A stretch of 64,000 nucleotides of DNA, from the NCBI RefSeq assembly GCF_026340675.1, contig NZ_JAPEOX010000001.1, forward strand, positions 1,426,001 to 1,490,000. The letters are read 5' to 3'. The notes beneath the pieces are model-generated. The model was given only the letters and a program-made list of their open reading frames with translations, was not told the DNA's origin and did not search any database. How positions within the stretch are numbered: the first letter of the stretch is position 1; each line of letters starts with the position of its first letter. Source of the DNA: Streptomyces sp. NBC_01264 (GTDB lineage: Bacteria > Actinomycetota > Actinomycetes > Streptomycetales > Streptomycetaceae). Both the position numbers and the translations under genes were made by a program. Below are positions 37,698-46,530 of this stretch, in pieces.

Positions 37698-38008
37698 GCT
37701 GCGCCCTCCGCCTCGGGGTGACCGGCTTCGCCCGGCCGCCACACGTCCCCGGCTGCCGCAGGTCCCCGGCCGCCCGATACCCCCGACTACCTCATATCCC
37801 CGCGCCCGCGGCCAACGGGCGGCGCCCATCCGGTCGGCGACCGGCCGCGGCCGCCCCGGAGCCCGGCGCCGCCGCCGGTCCGGTGACCCGGCGGTGACCC
37901 GGGGACCGGCGGAACCGGGGACCCGCGGAACCGGTGATGCCGTGATTCACAGCGGATCCACAAGGATTTCCCGAGCCCGGTCACAGGTTCACCCGCGAGG
38001 CTCGGAGC
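37698..38008. other. Divergent intergenic region with short tandem repeats
   Basis: 311 bp between the channel-like gene (minus) and the protease gene (plus). It contains CGGTGACCCGG twice in tandem (37881-37902) and two 16-bp units with GCGGAACCGG (37905-37936). No gene or clear promoter hexamer pair seen. Confidence 0.6.
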
Positions 38009-38788
38009 ATGATCCAGCGCCTCTCCTCCCGACCGGACCGCCGCCCCCGCGCCCGTGCCCGTGGCCGGCGCGCTTCCAGGCTCCTGCTCGCGCTGGCCGT
38101 GATGACGGCCCTGACCGGCGCCGATCTCCCCGAGGCGCTCGCCGAACCGCCGCTCGGCGTCACGCGTACGGCCGCCAACGATGCGACGTCCGCGCGGGTC
38201 GGCGCGCTGTTCGCGGGCGGCCTCGACGGCGGGCACTTCTGCACCGCGTCCGTGGTGCGGAGCGAGGACCGCGATGTGATCGCCACCGCCGCGCACTGCC
38301 TGGGCGGCCTGGACACCACCTACTTCGCCCCCGGCTACCGCGACGGCGAAGCCCCGTACGGCCTGTGGAAGCTGACCGGCCTGTACGTGGCACCGGGCTG
38401 GACGGACGGCGAGGACCCCGACGCCGACATCGCCTTCGCGACGGTGGCCCCGGTGGACGGCCGGCAGGTCGAGGACCTCGTCGGGGGCTTCCCGGTCGCG
38501 GCCGGGCAGCCGGCCGACGCCACGGTGTCCGTCGTGGGCTACCCCAGCCGCGAGGAGTCCCCGCTGTACTGCGCCAACACCACGACCCTGTTCTCCGGGA
38601 CCCAGCGCCGCATCGAGTGCCCGGACCTCAGCGGCGGCACCAGCGGCAGCCCCTGGCTCGTCGACGGCGCCTTGGCGGGCGTCCTCGGGGGCTACGAGGG
38701 CGGCGGGACCGTGCCGGAGGTCTCGTACAGCGCGGTCATGGGCGACCAGGCGCTGGAGCTCTACCGCGAGGCGTCCACCGACGGCTGA
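38009..38788 (+). CDS. Secreted trypsin-like serine protease
   Basis: 259 aa. An Arg-rich n-region (RPDRRPRARARGRR) and hydrophobic core (LLLALAVMTALTGADLP) give a signal peptide, cleaved near EALAEPP. The S1 triad is visible: His96 in ATAAHCLGG, Asp140 in DADIAFATV, and Ser212 in GGTSGSPWLVDG. Cys residues near the His loop (HFCTAS, AAHC) and later (LYCANT, IECPD) form the usual disulphides. The primary specificity is not clear from the sequence. It lies alone, convergent with a lipoprotein gene. The start ATG follows a GCTCGGAGC. Confidence 0.92.
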   Translation: MIQRLSSRPDRRPRARARGRRASRLLLALAVMTALTGADLPEALAEPPLGVTRTAANDATSARVGALFAGGLDGGHFCTASVVRSEDRDVIATAAHCLGGLDTTYFAPGYRDGEAPYGLWKLTGLYVAPGWTDGEDPDADIAFATVAPVDGRQVEDLVGGFPVAAGQPADATVSVVGYPSREESPLYCANTTTLFSGTQRRIECPDLSGGTSGSPWLVDGALAGVLGGYEGGGTVPEVSYSAVMGDQALELYREASTDG

Positions 38789-38829
38789 GACCGCCGGGCT
38801 CTCGGAGGGGCCGTCGGGAAGCACGCGCG

Positions 38830-39780
38830 TCAAGAGGCAGCGAGGACCTCCGCCGCGTGCCGGGTGGCCTCCTCCTTGGCCTGCTTGGCGGCGGTGAGGG
38901 AGAGCGCGTTCCTCTCTATGAGGGCCTTCTGGAAGGCCACCTCGGTCGCGTACCAGACGCCGATCACGTTGGTCCGCGTACGGCACTCCACGTCCGCGAT
39001 CGCCGTCGCCGTCTCGGCGGGCGTCGGCTGCGGGGAGGAGAAGCGCGGGTCGTTGGGGGCGTCCATGGGTTTCGCGTAGCCGAAGCCCTTCTCCTTCATG
39101 CACCGCGACCACGCGCCGAAGACCGCGACCACCTGTGGGTCCTCCTGCGCCTTGGCATAGCCGGTGTGGCCGACGTCCTGCACGAAGTCGCTGACCGGTG
39201 AGGCGCCGCCCGTGACGCGGGCGGTGGCCTCGCCGAAGCAGCCCCGCTCCGGCACCTGCCGGCCCCCCACCGTCGCGGTCGGGGCGGCGGCGGGCCGGGG
39301 ACCGCCGCCGCCCGGGCCGACCAGGACGGTCCGCTCGGCTTCGCTCATCGCGGCCTGCGTGCGGTCCGCCGCCTCCCTGGCGGCCGAGGAGGCGGCCTCG
39401 TCGCCCGCGGGGCGGTAGCCGCGTGCGGCGGCGAGTCCCGCGTCGTGGATCCCGTAGCGCAGGTCGGTGTCGGAGGCGGGGCCGTAGGCCGGCAGGGGCG
39501 GGGCGGGGGTGTACTGGAACCCGTAGCGCCGCATGCACTGGTCGGTGACCAGGTCCAGGGCCTTGTCGATCTGCGCCAGCTCCGCCTTGGAGGGGCGGTA
39601 GGCGTCGAGCGGCAGGCTCAGGGTGACGGGGTCCGGGACCGGCGGGGTCGCACGCTGCGGGGCGACGGTGACGTCCGTGCGCGCGGTGGCGGCCGGCTCC
39701 GACGGGCCGGCGCACCCGGTGGCCGTCATCGCCGCGCCCACCGCGCAGGCCAGGGCGATCAGTCGTCCGAGAGCGTGCAT
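38830..39780 (-). CDS. Lipoprotein of unknown function
   Basis: 316 aa. The N-terminus has a hydrophobic signal (LIALACAVGAAMTATGC) whose last Cys fits a lipobox. The mature part has about four Cys (CMRRYGF, ERGCFGEA, WSRCMKEKGF, VECRTRT), probably two disulphides, and helical segments rich in Ala/Glu/Lys toward the end. Many Streptomyces genomes carry lipoproteins of this MRRYGF/CMKEKGF layout, function unknown. ATG 39780 follows GAAGGGA. It lies 50 bp downstream of the I36-type inhibitor gene on the same strand. Confidence 0.85.
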   Translation of the reverse strand: MHALGRLIALACAVGAAMTATGCAGPSEPAATARTDVTVAPQRATPPVPDPVTLSLPLDAYRPSKAELAQIDKALDLVTDQCMRRYGFQYTPAPPLPAYGPASDTDLRYGIHDAGLAAARGYRPAGDEAASSAAREAADRTQAAMSEAERTVLVGPGGGGPRPAAAPTATVGGRQVPERGCFGEATARVTGGASPVSDFVQDVGHTGYAKAQEDPQVVAVFGAWSRCMKEKGFGYAKPMDAPNDPRFSSPQPTPAETATAIADVECRTRTNVIGVWYATEVAFQKALIERNALSLTAAKQAKEEATRHAAEVLAAS

Positions 39781-39830
39781 GCGTCGTTCCCTTCGCGTGG
39801 GCCGGTGGGCGGGGCGATCGGCGTCCGCCA

Positions 39831-40286
39831 TCAGGACACGTGCTTGAACGAGGCGTTGTCGTTGTAGGTCGCCGACAGGTTGCGTCCGTTGCCGCGGCCG
39901 ATGTAGTCGGCTATCCCCTGGTAGCCCTTGTTGAAGTACACCTGCGCGGCCAGGTCCGTCCTGGCGTTCCAGGCGCTCGCGGCGTTGTTCTTCACGTCGG
40001 CTCCGGCGCCGTTGCCCCACTCGCAGAAGCTGGCTTTGTAGTAGTCCACGCCCGTCTCCCGGCCGAGGTAGCCGAAGTCGTACTCGTCGTAGCGGAAGTA
40101 CCGCACTGCTCCGTTGAAGCCGGAGTTGTAGTAGAGGCCGAAGGTGAAGCCGCCCGTGCCGTCGCAGGCCTTGTTCTGGGCGTGCATGTGCGAGTTGCGG
40201 ATGTCGGCACTGGCCGGGGTCGACGACAGGGCCAGGGCGGCGACCAGGCCGGCGACCGCCGCGCCGGTCAACGTGCTTACGCGCAT
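39831..40286 (-). CDS. Secreted peptidase-inhibitor family I36-like protein
   Basis: 151 aa. Signal peptide LTGAAVAGLVAALALSSTPA, cleaved near ASADI. The mature domain has the I36/crystallin-like aromatic pattern: FTFGLYYNSGFNGAVRYFRY, YDFGYLGRETGVDYYKASF, and a closing SATYNDNASFKHV, with two Cys. The founding member, SMI from Streptomyces, inhibits metalloproteases; many relatives have no tested activity. GAGGAG precedes the ATG. It lies upstream of the lipoprotein gene and divergent from the AraC gene, across 290 bp. Confidence 0.85.
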   Translation of the reverse strand: MRVSTLTGAAVAGLVAALALSSTPASADIRNSHMHAQNKACDGTGGFTFGLYYNSGFNGAVRYFRYDEYDFGYLGRETGVDYYKASFCEWGNGAGADVKNNAASAWNARTDLAAQVYFNKGYQGIADYIGRGNGRNLSATYNDNASFKHVS

Positions 40287-40576
40287 GGGAGATCTCCTCG
40301 GGTGGGACGGGGAGGGGAGCTGAACCGTGCACAGATTCGCGGGCCTTGAGAGCGCCCGTCTTGTTGGAACACGACAGGTTCCGGAGGCGCGTTTCCCACT
40401 TCCGCGGCCCTTCGCGATCCGGCCACGGACCGGGCCCCGGTTGGCCCGAAGATCGCTAGGCCGCGGCCCTCCGACGGGGAAAGGATCGCTGCCTGGCGCG
40501 GGGAATCCCCGTTCCCGTTCCCGGTCCCGTCGCCGTCGCCGGACTCCCGCTCCTCCTCCGCAAGGAGTACGCACCC

Positions 40577-41395
40577 GTGCCCGCACCAGCCGCCGTGCCG
40601 AACAGCAGCCTCGTGTCCCGGTCGCCCGTCCTGCGCGGCCTCGTCCACCACTACTCGAGCTTCTCGTACGGGCGGATGAAGCCCGTGCGGCGGCTCGTCA
40701 CGCCCAACACCGTGGCCACGGTCAGCTTCGGCTTCGGCTCCCCCATCTCGACCGACAGCCTGGTGGATCCGGCCCTTTCGCGCACCTGCCTGTCCCGGGC
40801 CGACCTGCCGGCGACCACCGCGGTCACGGGACGGCACTGCGGTCAGGTCCGGGGCATCACGCTCGTCATGAACCCGCTGGGCGCCTACCGGCTCTTCGGG
40901 GTGCCCATGCACGAGTGGGACCGGTCGCACCTGAGCCCCGCCGATCTGCTGCCCCACCAGTTCCGCCACCTGCCCGAGCAGTTGGAAGCAGCGGACGGGG
41001 CGGCGCAGGCCCGGATCCTGAACGAGGCGCTGCCGCGCCTGCTGGGGCGGGGCCCGTTCGTCGCTCCCGAGATCGCGTGGGCCTGGAGCGAACTCCACCG
41101 GACGCGCGGGCGGATCCGCGTCAAGGAACTGGCCGCCGGGACCCATTGGAGCGTCCGGCACCTCGAGCGGCGTTTCCGGGAGCACGTCGGACGGTCCCCC
41201 GCCGCCATCGCCGCGATCCTGCGGCTGAACCACGCCATGAGGCTGCAGGACCGGGGGGTCCCGCTGGCCAAGGTCGCGCAGTTGGCCGGCTATCACGACC
41301 AGGCCCACTACAACCACGCCTTCAAGGCAGCCATCGGACTGACGCCCACGCAGCTGTCCGCAGACCGGCTCGACTGGACGCCCCGGGCCGCCTGA
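40577..41395 (+). CDS. AraC-family transcriptional regulator
   Basis: 272 aa. The N-terminal ~150 residues are a ligand-sensing region of unknown specificity, with ITLVMNPLGAYRLFGVPMHE as in several DUF6597-type AraC proteins. The C-terminal ~100 residues are the double HTH: IRVKELAAGTHWSVRHLERR, FREHVGRSPAAIAAILRL, then VPLAKVAQLAGYHDQAHYNH. GTG 40577 follows AAGGAG at good spacing. Targets are unknown; the I36-type gene is divergent and a large secreted protein is downstream. A 35-bp palindrome begins 13 bp after its stop. Confidence 0.9.
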   Translation: MPAPAAVPNSSLVSRSPVLRGLVHHYSSFSYGRMKPVRRLVTPNTVATVSFGFGSPISTDSLVDPALSRTCLSRADLPATTAVTGRHCGQVRGITLVMNPLGAYRLFGVPMHEWDRSHLSPADLLPHQFRHLPEQLEAADGAAQARILNEALPRLLGRGPFVAPEIAWAWSELHRTRGRIRVKELAAGTHWSVRHLERRFREHVGRSPAAIAAILRLNHAMRLQDRGVPLAKVAQLAGYHDQAHYNHAFKAAIGLTPTQLSADRLDWTPRAA

Positions 41396-41407
41396 GGGCC
41401 CCTGGTC

Positions 41408-41442
41408 GGTCCGGTCCGGACCGGTCCGGTCCGGACCGGACC
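41408..41442. terminator. 35-bp perfect palindrome after the AraC gene
   Basis: Seventeen-base arms built from GGTCCGGTCCGGACCGG meet at a single central base, with sub-palindromes inside, so a hairpin or cruciform can form in several registers. It is 13 bp past the AraC stop, and the next gene begins about 95 bp later. Confidence 0.75.
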
Positions 41443-41536
41443 GCGCGTCCACAGACTCCGCCGCGTCCCGTGGCCGTTGCGTCCGCAACCCCGCGCGGTG
41501 GCGGGCACCCGCGTGCCCGGAATCAGGAGGAGAAGC

Positions 41537-44500
41537 ATGCGACCACCAGGACACACGGCCCGGCCGGCCCGGACGCGCGGCCGGCCGGGAGCGGTGCGTG
41601 CCGGTACGGCTCTCGGCGCGGCCGTGGTGATGGTGTTCACCGCGCTGGCCGGCAACTCCGGGACGGCGAGCGCGGCGCCGCCGCCCAAGGTCTCCGAGGA
41701 CCGGGCATGGACGACGACCGGGGACGCGGAGGGCTTCCACCTGATGGTGGCCGACGCGAAGGACGGCTACCGCTGGCGCACCGCCGCATCGCTGTCCGAA
41801 CCGGGCTTCGACACCGACATGTGGATCGGCAACGCCTGTGTGACGGGGTCCGGGCGGCGGGCCGTCGTCGTGTTCGCCCCGCGTACGTTCACCAACGAGC
41901 CGCGGCTCATGGCCCGGGGCGGGTTCACCGCCGTGATCGACCTGGGCACGGGCGCGGTGACCAAGCTCGCCCTGCGGGCCTCGCTCTCCTCCTACAACCC
42001 CGGCTGCGGCGTGGACGAGACCGCGGTCCTCACCCAGTCGCCCGGGGAGGACAAGACCTCCACCCGGCTCGTCCGCCTGGACGCCGCCACCGGTCTGCTG
42101 GCGGCGCCGGTGGAGTCGGCGGGGCAGGTCACGTCGGCCGTTCCGGTCCGGGACGGGAGCATCGTGGCTGCCGGTGCCGGCGCCGTCGTCAGGGTCGGGA
42201 GCGACGGTGCCACGACGGCCGTCGCGGTCACCGACGGCGTGCCGTTCCGGCTCACGGCGGACAAGGACGGCGGTGTCGTCTTCCTCGACAAGTCCGCCGC
42301 CGGACCGAAGGCGGCCGGCGCCCCGGCCGCCGTCCCCACCGCGAAGGTGAAGCGGATCGCCGGGGCCCAGATCGCCGCGCCGGACCCGAAGAAGGGCAAG
42401 CCGTCGACGACCGATGAGCCCGCCCGGCCCGTGAAGCCCGTGAAGCCCGCCGAGCTCGCGTCGGGGCCGCTGGCCGCGACGGGGCTGGCCCGGGACGCGG
42501 CGGGCACCGTCTACGTGACCGGGCCGGTGACCAAGGGCAAGGGCAAGCTGCCCAAGGCGGCCAGGCTGCTGCCGAAGGCCCCCAAGGACGCGACGGTCAG
42601 CACCCACGGCGAATCCGTGGTGACCGCCGCCGGCTGGGCGGACGGCAAGGACTCCCGGATCTCGCCGGACGAGGCGAGGGACGCCCGGCCGGTCACCGTC
42701 GATCTGCTGCGCACGGCGTCCGGGAAGAGCTCCACCTCCGTGATCGATCCCGCCGCCGGGGGCGGCGCCGGCATCGGCCGGGGCAAGGAGGCTTCGCCGC
42801 GTGCGGCGGGTGGCTCCAAGGCGGGCGGCACGGACGGGGACGCGGACGCGGCGCCGCGCGCCGCGAGCGCCGCCGCGTCCGGCCCGACGGAGATCGTGGA
42901 GTCGGAGCGGTACTGCTCCGTCCCGCGCAACGACCCGCGAAACCAGGCCATGCAGCCCAAGCCCCGGCAGGTCGAATGGGCCGTGGACCAGGCGATCCAG
43001 GGGACGCTGAACCAGAACACCAGCCGTCCCGCGAACTGGAAGAACCTGGGCATGCCGGCCTATGCGCCGCAGACGCTGTTCCCCCGGCCGGCCCTGTCCG
43101 GCCAAGGCCGGGTGCCGGCGCAGATCATGCTCGGGATCACCGCGCAGGAGTCCAACATGTGGCAGGCCGGCCGGTACGTGGTCCCCGGCGTCACGGGGAA
43201 CCCGCTGATCGGCAACTTCTACGGGATCGACTACTACGACGGGGACAGCTCCGACGACTGGAGCGTCAACTGGGAGAAGGCCGACTGCGGTTACGGCGTC
43301 GCCCAGATCACCGACGGCATGCGTCTCGCCGGGCGCGGCAGCGACCCGCTCCCGTACGACACCCAACGCGCCGTGGCCCTGGACTACGTCACCAACATCG
43401 CCGCGGGGCTCCGGATCGTCAGCGAGAAGTGGAACCAGACCCGCGACGCCGGTCTGATCGTCAACAACGGAGACGCGTCGAGGATCGAGAACTGGTTCTT
43501 CGCCCTCTGGGCCTACAACTCGGGCTTCCACCCGGACCTGGGCGACGGCAGCACCTGGGGCGTCGGCTGGGCCAACAACCCCGCCAACCCGGAATGGGAC
43601 ACCGGCCGCACGCCGTTCATGGAGGACTGGCTCGGCAACGACGACTACCGCGATGCCTCCCACCCGCAGGACTGGCCCTACCAGGAGAAGGTCATCGGCT
43701 TCGCGGGGCACGCGCTCGAGGCCCTGGAGTCCCCGGGCAAGACCGTGGCCGGCTACCGGAACGCCTGGTGGAGCGGCACCACGGCCGATGCCACCGTGCC
43801 CGGCAGCGCCAAGTACAACCGCGCGCAGGCCAAGCCCGCCGAGGACACCTTCTGCCAGGTCCTCGCCGACGACCCCGCCAACGACTGCGACTCCAGCCGC
43901 ATCAGCGACGACTCCACCAACGACAACGGACCCTGCCGCCTGTCGAACCTGCACTGCTGGTGGCACACGCCCGTCACCTGGAAGGCCGACTGCCAGGCGA
44001 CCTGCGGCAACGAGATCGTCCGTTTCAACTCCACGTACAAGGAGGAGCCCGACGGCACCGCCTACCCGCCGGCCTGCACCCTGACCGGTCTGCCGGCGGG
44101 CGCCCTGATCGTCGACGACCAGCCGGACAACGTGCCGTCCGTACGCCCGAACTGCGGGCGTCCGTGGACCAACGCCGGTACGTTCACGATGTCGTTCGGA
44201 AGTGATCCGGGCGCCACGACGTTCCCCGCGAAGGTCGACACCCATCAGATCGGCGCCGGATTCGGCGGGCACTTCTACTTCACCCACACCCGCAAGAACG
44301 ACCTCAAGGGGCAGCTCCTCAAGGTGTCCGCCACCTGGGCCCTGCGGGATCCGGTGGCCAAGCCGGTGCAGGTGTGGGTGCACCTGCCCGACCACGGCGC
44401 CCACACGGGCCGCGCCGTCTACGAGGTGAACCTCGGGCGGGGCAAGAGGAAGTCCGTGACGGTCTCCCAGCCGAGCGGCAAGAACCGCTGGGTGCCCCTG

Positions 44501-45934
44501 GGGTACTTCGTCTTCACCGAACGGCCGTCCGTAACCCTGACCAACATCACCACAGACGGCACCGGGGACGCGGACATCGCCTACGACGCGGTCGCCTTCC
44601 TGCCCGTCGACGGCACGTGGGCCGAGCAGAGCTTCGACGCGGTGGCGATCTTCGACCAGGACCAGAACATGGACACGGACACCCCGTGGCTGCTCAAGAC
44701 CCCCTTCCGAACCATGACCACGCTGCGGGACTGGGCCGTGGAGCGCAGTTACGGGGGCAAGAGCTGGACCGGTGACTCCCCGACGGTGGGCATGGGGATG
44801 ATGCCCGTCTGCCAGGGGGCGAACCGGGGCCCGGACTGCGTCGGTCCGGCCACCCACGCGGCGGCGATGGAATGGTACGAGGACGCGCGGCGCGGCGGCA
44901 CCGGACACGGTGACAGCGCTCCGGACATGACTCAGGCGATCTGGATGGGGTACGCCAACGCCCGGCCGCCCGCCGAGATCGACCCGCACAGCTCGTTCAT
45001 GAGCGACGACTCGTACAAGATCAAGACCCATATCGAGGCGCGCTACATCGTCGACCCCACCGGGAAGATCATCCCGGGCACGGAGCAGGCGGACGTGACC
45101 ACACGGACGGGGGACACGCACATCGCCCCCTTCGTCCTGAAGATGATGAACGCCATCGAGGAGGACTACGGCGTCCCGGCGCCGAACCTCGCGCACGGGT
45201 CCATCGACGCCAACTCCTGGAAGGACGGAGCCTCGGTCCTGGTCACGCCCAACGAGACGGGCAAGACCCCGGGGCGGGAGTACCTCCCCAACGTGACCGC
45301 GCCGCGCATCGTGGCCGACGGCAGGTGCGTGGAGAGCCGGTCGGTGAGCGGGGGCACCATCGGCTACCGCCCGATGGTGGCCAACGACTCGGTCAAGAAC
45401 GAGACGGTGCAGTGGGTGGAGCGGACCGAAAGGCTCGCGGCCAGCGGCTACCTGCCCGAATCGGTGCGCAAGACCGTGGGCGACATCTACTCCACGTTCT
45501 TCAAGGTCTGGGGGCCGGGCGGCACCTTCGGGACCCTGTTCAACGCCGCGCCCCCGATCTGGCAGAACGTGAGCGTGGCGTTCTGCGCCGACGGGTCGGT
45601 CGTCCCCACGGCGCGGGCCGACAACCCGTCGACGGACCCCCGTCTCGGCATCGTCACGCAGAGCTGGATGCCCGACCTGTACCTGTACCTCAACGGCAAG
45701 GCCATCGACAACGCCGGCCGCCCGACCACCGGCCCCGCGTCCCGAGGCAACTTCCGCAACTTCTCGGAGCTACCCCTCAGCGACCCCCACCCCTACGGCT
45801 TCTGCGACATCGGCGAGCGCGGCAACAGCGGCAACCCGTGGCAGATCGACGCGGTCGAGGGCGGTGATCCGACGCCGTCCAGCGGGATGTACTGCGACAC
45901 GCAGACCCGGTACAGCGGCACCCGCACCGACTGA
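41537..45934 (+). CDS. Giant secreted protein with lysozyme-like and golvesin-type domains
   Basis: 1465 aa. Signal peptide ALGAAVVMVFTALAGNSGTA, cleaved near ASAAPP. Residues ~40-440 are strand-rich repeats (propeller-like: VTKLALRASLSSYNPGCGVD, GPLAATGLARDAAGTVYVTG). Residues ~520-700 look like a transglycosylase/lysozyme domain: MLGITAQESNMWQAG with candidate catalytic Glu538, then CGYGVAQITDGMR and FFALWAYNSGF. About residues 890-1040 resemble a golvesin-type domain (FGSDPGATTFPAKVDTHQIG, ending IAYDAVAFLPVDGTW). The last ~430 residues are unrecognised and Cys-containing. It probably acts on peptidoglycan outside the cell. GGAGGAGAAGC precedes ATG 41537. A strong terminator follows. Confidence 0.85.
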   Translation: MRPPGHTARPARTRGRPGAVRAGTALGAAVVMVFTALAGNSGTASAAPPPKVSEDRAWTTTGDAEGFHLMVADAKDGYRWRTAASLSEPGFDTDMWIGNACVTGSGRRAVVVFAPRTFTNEPRLMARGGFTAVIDLGTGAVTKLALRASLSSYNPGCGVDETAVLTQSPGEDKTSTRLVRLDAATGLLAAPVESAGQVTSAVPVRDGSIVAAGAGAVVRVGSDGATTAVAVTDGVPFRLTADKDGGVVFLDKSAAGPKAAGAPAAVPTAKVKRIAGAQIAAPDPKKGKPSTTDEPARPVKPVKPAELASGPLAATGLARDAAGTVYVTGPVTKGKGKLPKAARLLPKAPKDATVSTHGESVVTAAGWADGKDSRISPDEARDARPVTVDLLRTASGKSSTSVIDPAAGGGAGIGRGKEASPRAAGGSKAGGTDGDADAAPRAASAAASGPTEIVESERYCSVPRNDPRNQAMQPKPRQVEWAVDQAIQGTLNQNTSRPANWKNLGMPAYAPQTLFPRPALSGQGRVPAQIMLGITAQESNMWQAGRYVVPGVTGNPLIGNFYGIDYYDGDSSDDWSVNWEKADCGYGVAQITDGMRLAGRGSDPLPYDTQRAVALDYVTNIAAGLRIVSEKWNQTRDAGLIVNNGDASRIENWFFALWAYNSGFHPDLGDGSTWGVGWANNPANPEWDTGRTPFMEDWLGNDDYRDASHPQDWPYQEKVIGFAGHALEALESPGKTVAGYRNAWWSGTTADATVPGSAKYNRAQAKPAEDTFCQVLADDPANDCDSSRISDDSTNDNGPCRLSNLHCWWHTPVTWKADCQATCGNEIVRFNSTYKEEPDGTAYPPACTLTGLPAGALIVDDQPDNVPSVRPNCGRPWTNAGTFTMSFGSDPGATTFPAKVDTHQIGAGFGGHFYFTHTRKNDLKGQLLKVSATWALRDPVAKPVQVWVHLPDHGAHTGRAVYEVNLGRGKRKSVTVSQPSGKNRWVPLGYFVFTERPSVTLTNITTDGTGDADIAYDAVAFLPVDGTWAEQSFDAVAIFDQDQNMDTDTPWLLKTPFRTMTTLRDWAVERSYGGKSWTGDSPTVGMGMMPVCQGANRGPDCVGPATHAAAMEWYEDARRGGTGHGDSAPDMTQAIWMGYANARPPAEIDPHSSFMSDDSYKIKTHIEARYIVDPTGKIIPGTEQADVTTRTGDTHIAPFVLKMMNAIEEDYGVPAPNLAHGSIDANSWKDGASVLVTPNETGKTPGREYLPNVTAPRIVADGRCVESRSVSGGTIGYRPMVANDSVKNETVQWVERTERLAASGYLPESVRKTVGDIYSTFFKVWGPGGTFGTLFNAAPPIWQNVSVAFCADGSVVPTARADNPSTDPRLGIVTQSWMPDLYLYLNGKAIDNAGRPTTGPASRGNFRNFSELPLSDPHPYGFCDIGERGNSGNPWQIDAVEGGDPTPSSGMYCDTQTRYSGTRTD

Positions 45935-45963
45935 GCGGGGAGGGTGACGTGACCCTGTGAACC

Positions 45964-46005
45964 GGGCGGACCCCGGCGGCAGCACCGTGCCGCCGGGGTC
46001 CGCCC
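45964..46005. terminator. Strong bidirectional terminator
   Basis: Perfect 18-bp stem (GGGCGGACCCCGGCGGCA / complement) with a 6-base loop, between the convergent giant secreted gene and the NUDIX gene. Confidence 0.92.
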
Positions 46006-46020
46006 GTCACACGCCGCCCG

Positions 46021-46512
46021 TCACGCCTGCCCCACCTCCGCGGGGGACTCGAACCAGGTCGGCTCGTCCCGCAGGGCCTGGCGGATCCGGTTCACCGCGA
46101 AGGACTCCAGCGGCTCCGGCAGCGCGTCGGGGGCGAACCAGGCCACCTCCAGCGACTCGTTGTCGTTGACCCGCGCCTCGCCGCCCGTGGCCCGGCAGCG
46201 GAAGGTGATGTCCTGGAACTGGCAGACGTCCCCGTTCGGATAGGTGATCGGCGGGAGCATCTGCACCAGCACCACCCGGTCGGGTACGCACCGCACGGCC
46301 GTCTCCTCGTACACCTCGCGCACCGCCGTGTCGGCCGGCTGCTCCCCCGGCTCCGCGATCCCGCCGACGACCGACCAGCGTCCGGTGTCGGCGCGCCGGC
46401 CCAGCAGGACCCGCCCCTCGTCGTCGACGACGACGGCGGTCACCCCGGGCAGCAGCAGCAGCTGGTGCCCGGCGGTGGCGCGCAGGGTGCGGATGAAGTC
46501 AGGTGTGGTCAT
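46021..46512 (-). CDS. NUDIX hydrolase
   Basis: 163 aa. The Nudix box GGIAEPGEQPADTAVREVYE, continuing EETAV, carries the Mg2+-binding glutamates. The start VTAVVVDDEGRVLLGRRADT and the RWSVVGG step match the housecleaning Nudix branch that acts on nucleotide or sugar diphosphates. The substrate is not evident. Only 18 bp separate it from the upstream lnt gene on the same strand, so it is probably the second gene of that transcript. Confidence 0.92.
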   Translation of the reverse strand: MTTPDFIRTLRATAGHQLLLLPGVTAVVVDDEGRVLLGRRADTGRWSVVGGIAEPGEQPADTAVREVYEETAVRCVPDRVVLVQMLPPITYPNGDVCQFQDITFRCRATGGEARVNDNESLEVAWFAPDALPEPLESFAVNRIRQALRDEPTWFESPAEVGQA

Positions 46513-46530
46513 TCCCCGACCTTACGGACC

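Noticed and set aside
40327..45196. Very long minus-strand ORF opposite the AraC and giant secreted genes
   Set aside because: It mirrors clear plus-strand genes; high G+C keeps the reverse frame open. It has no recognisable domain.
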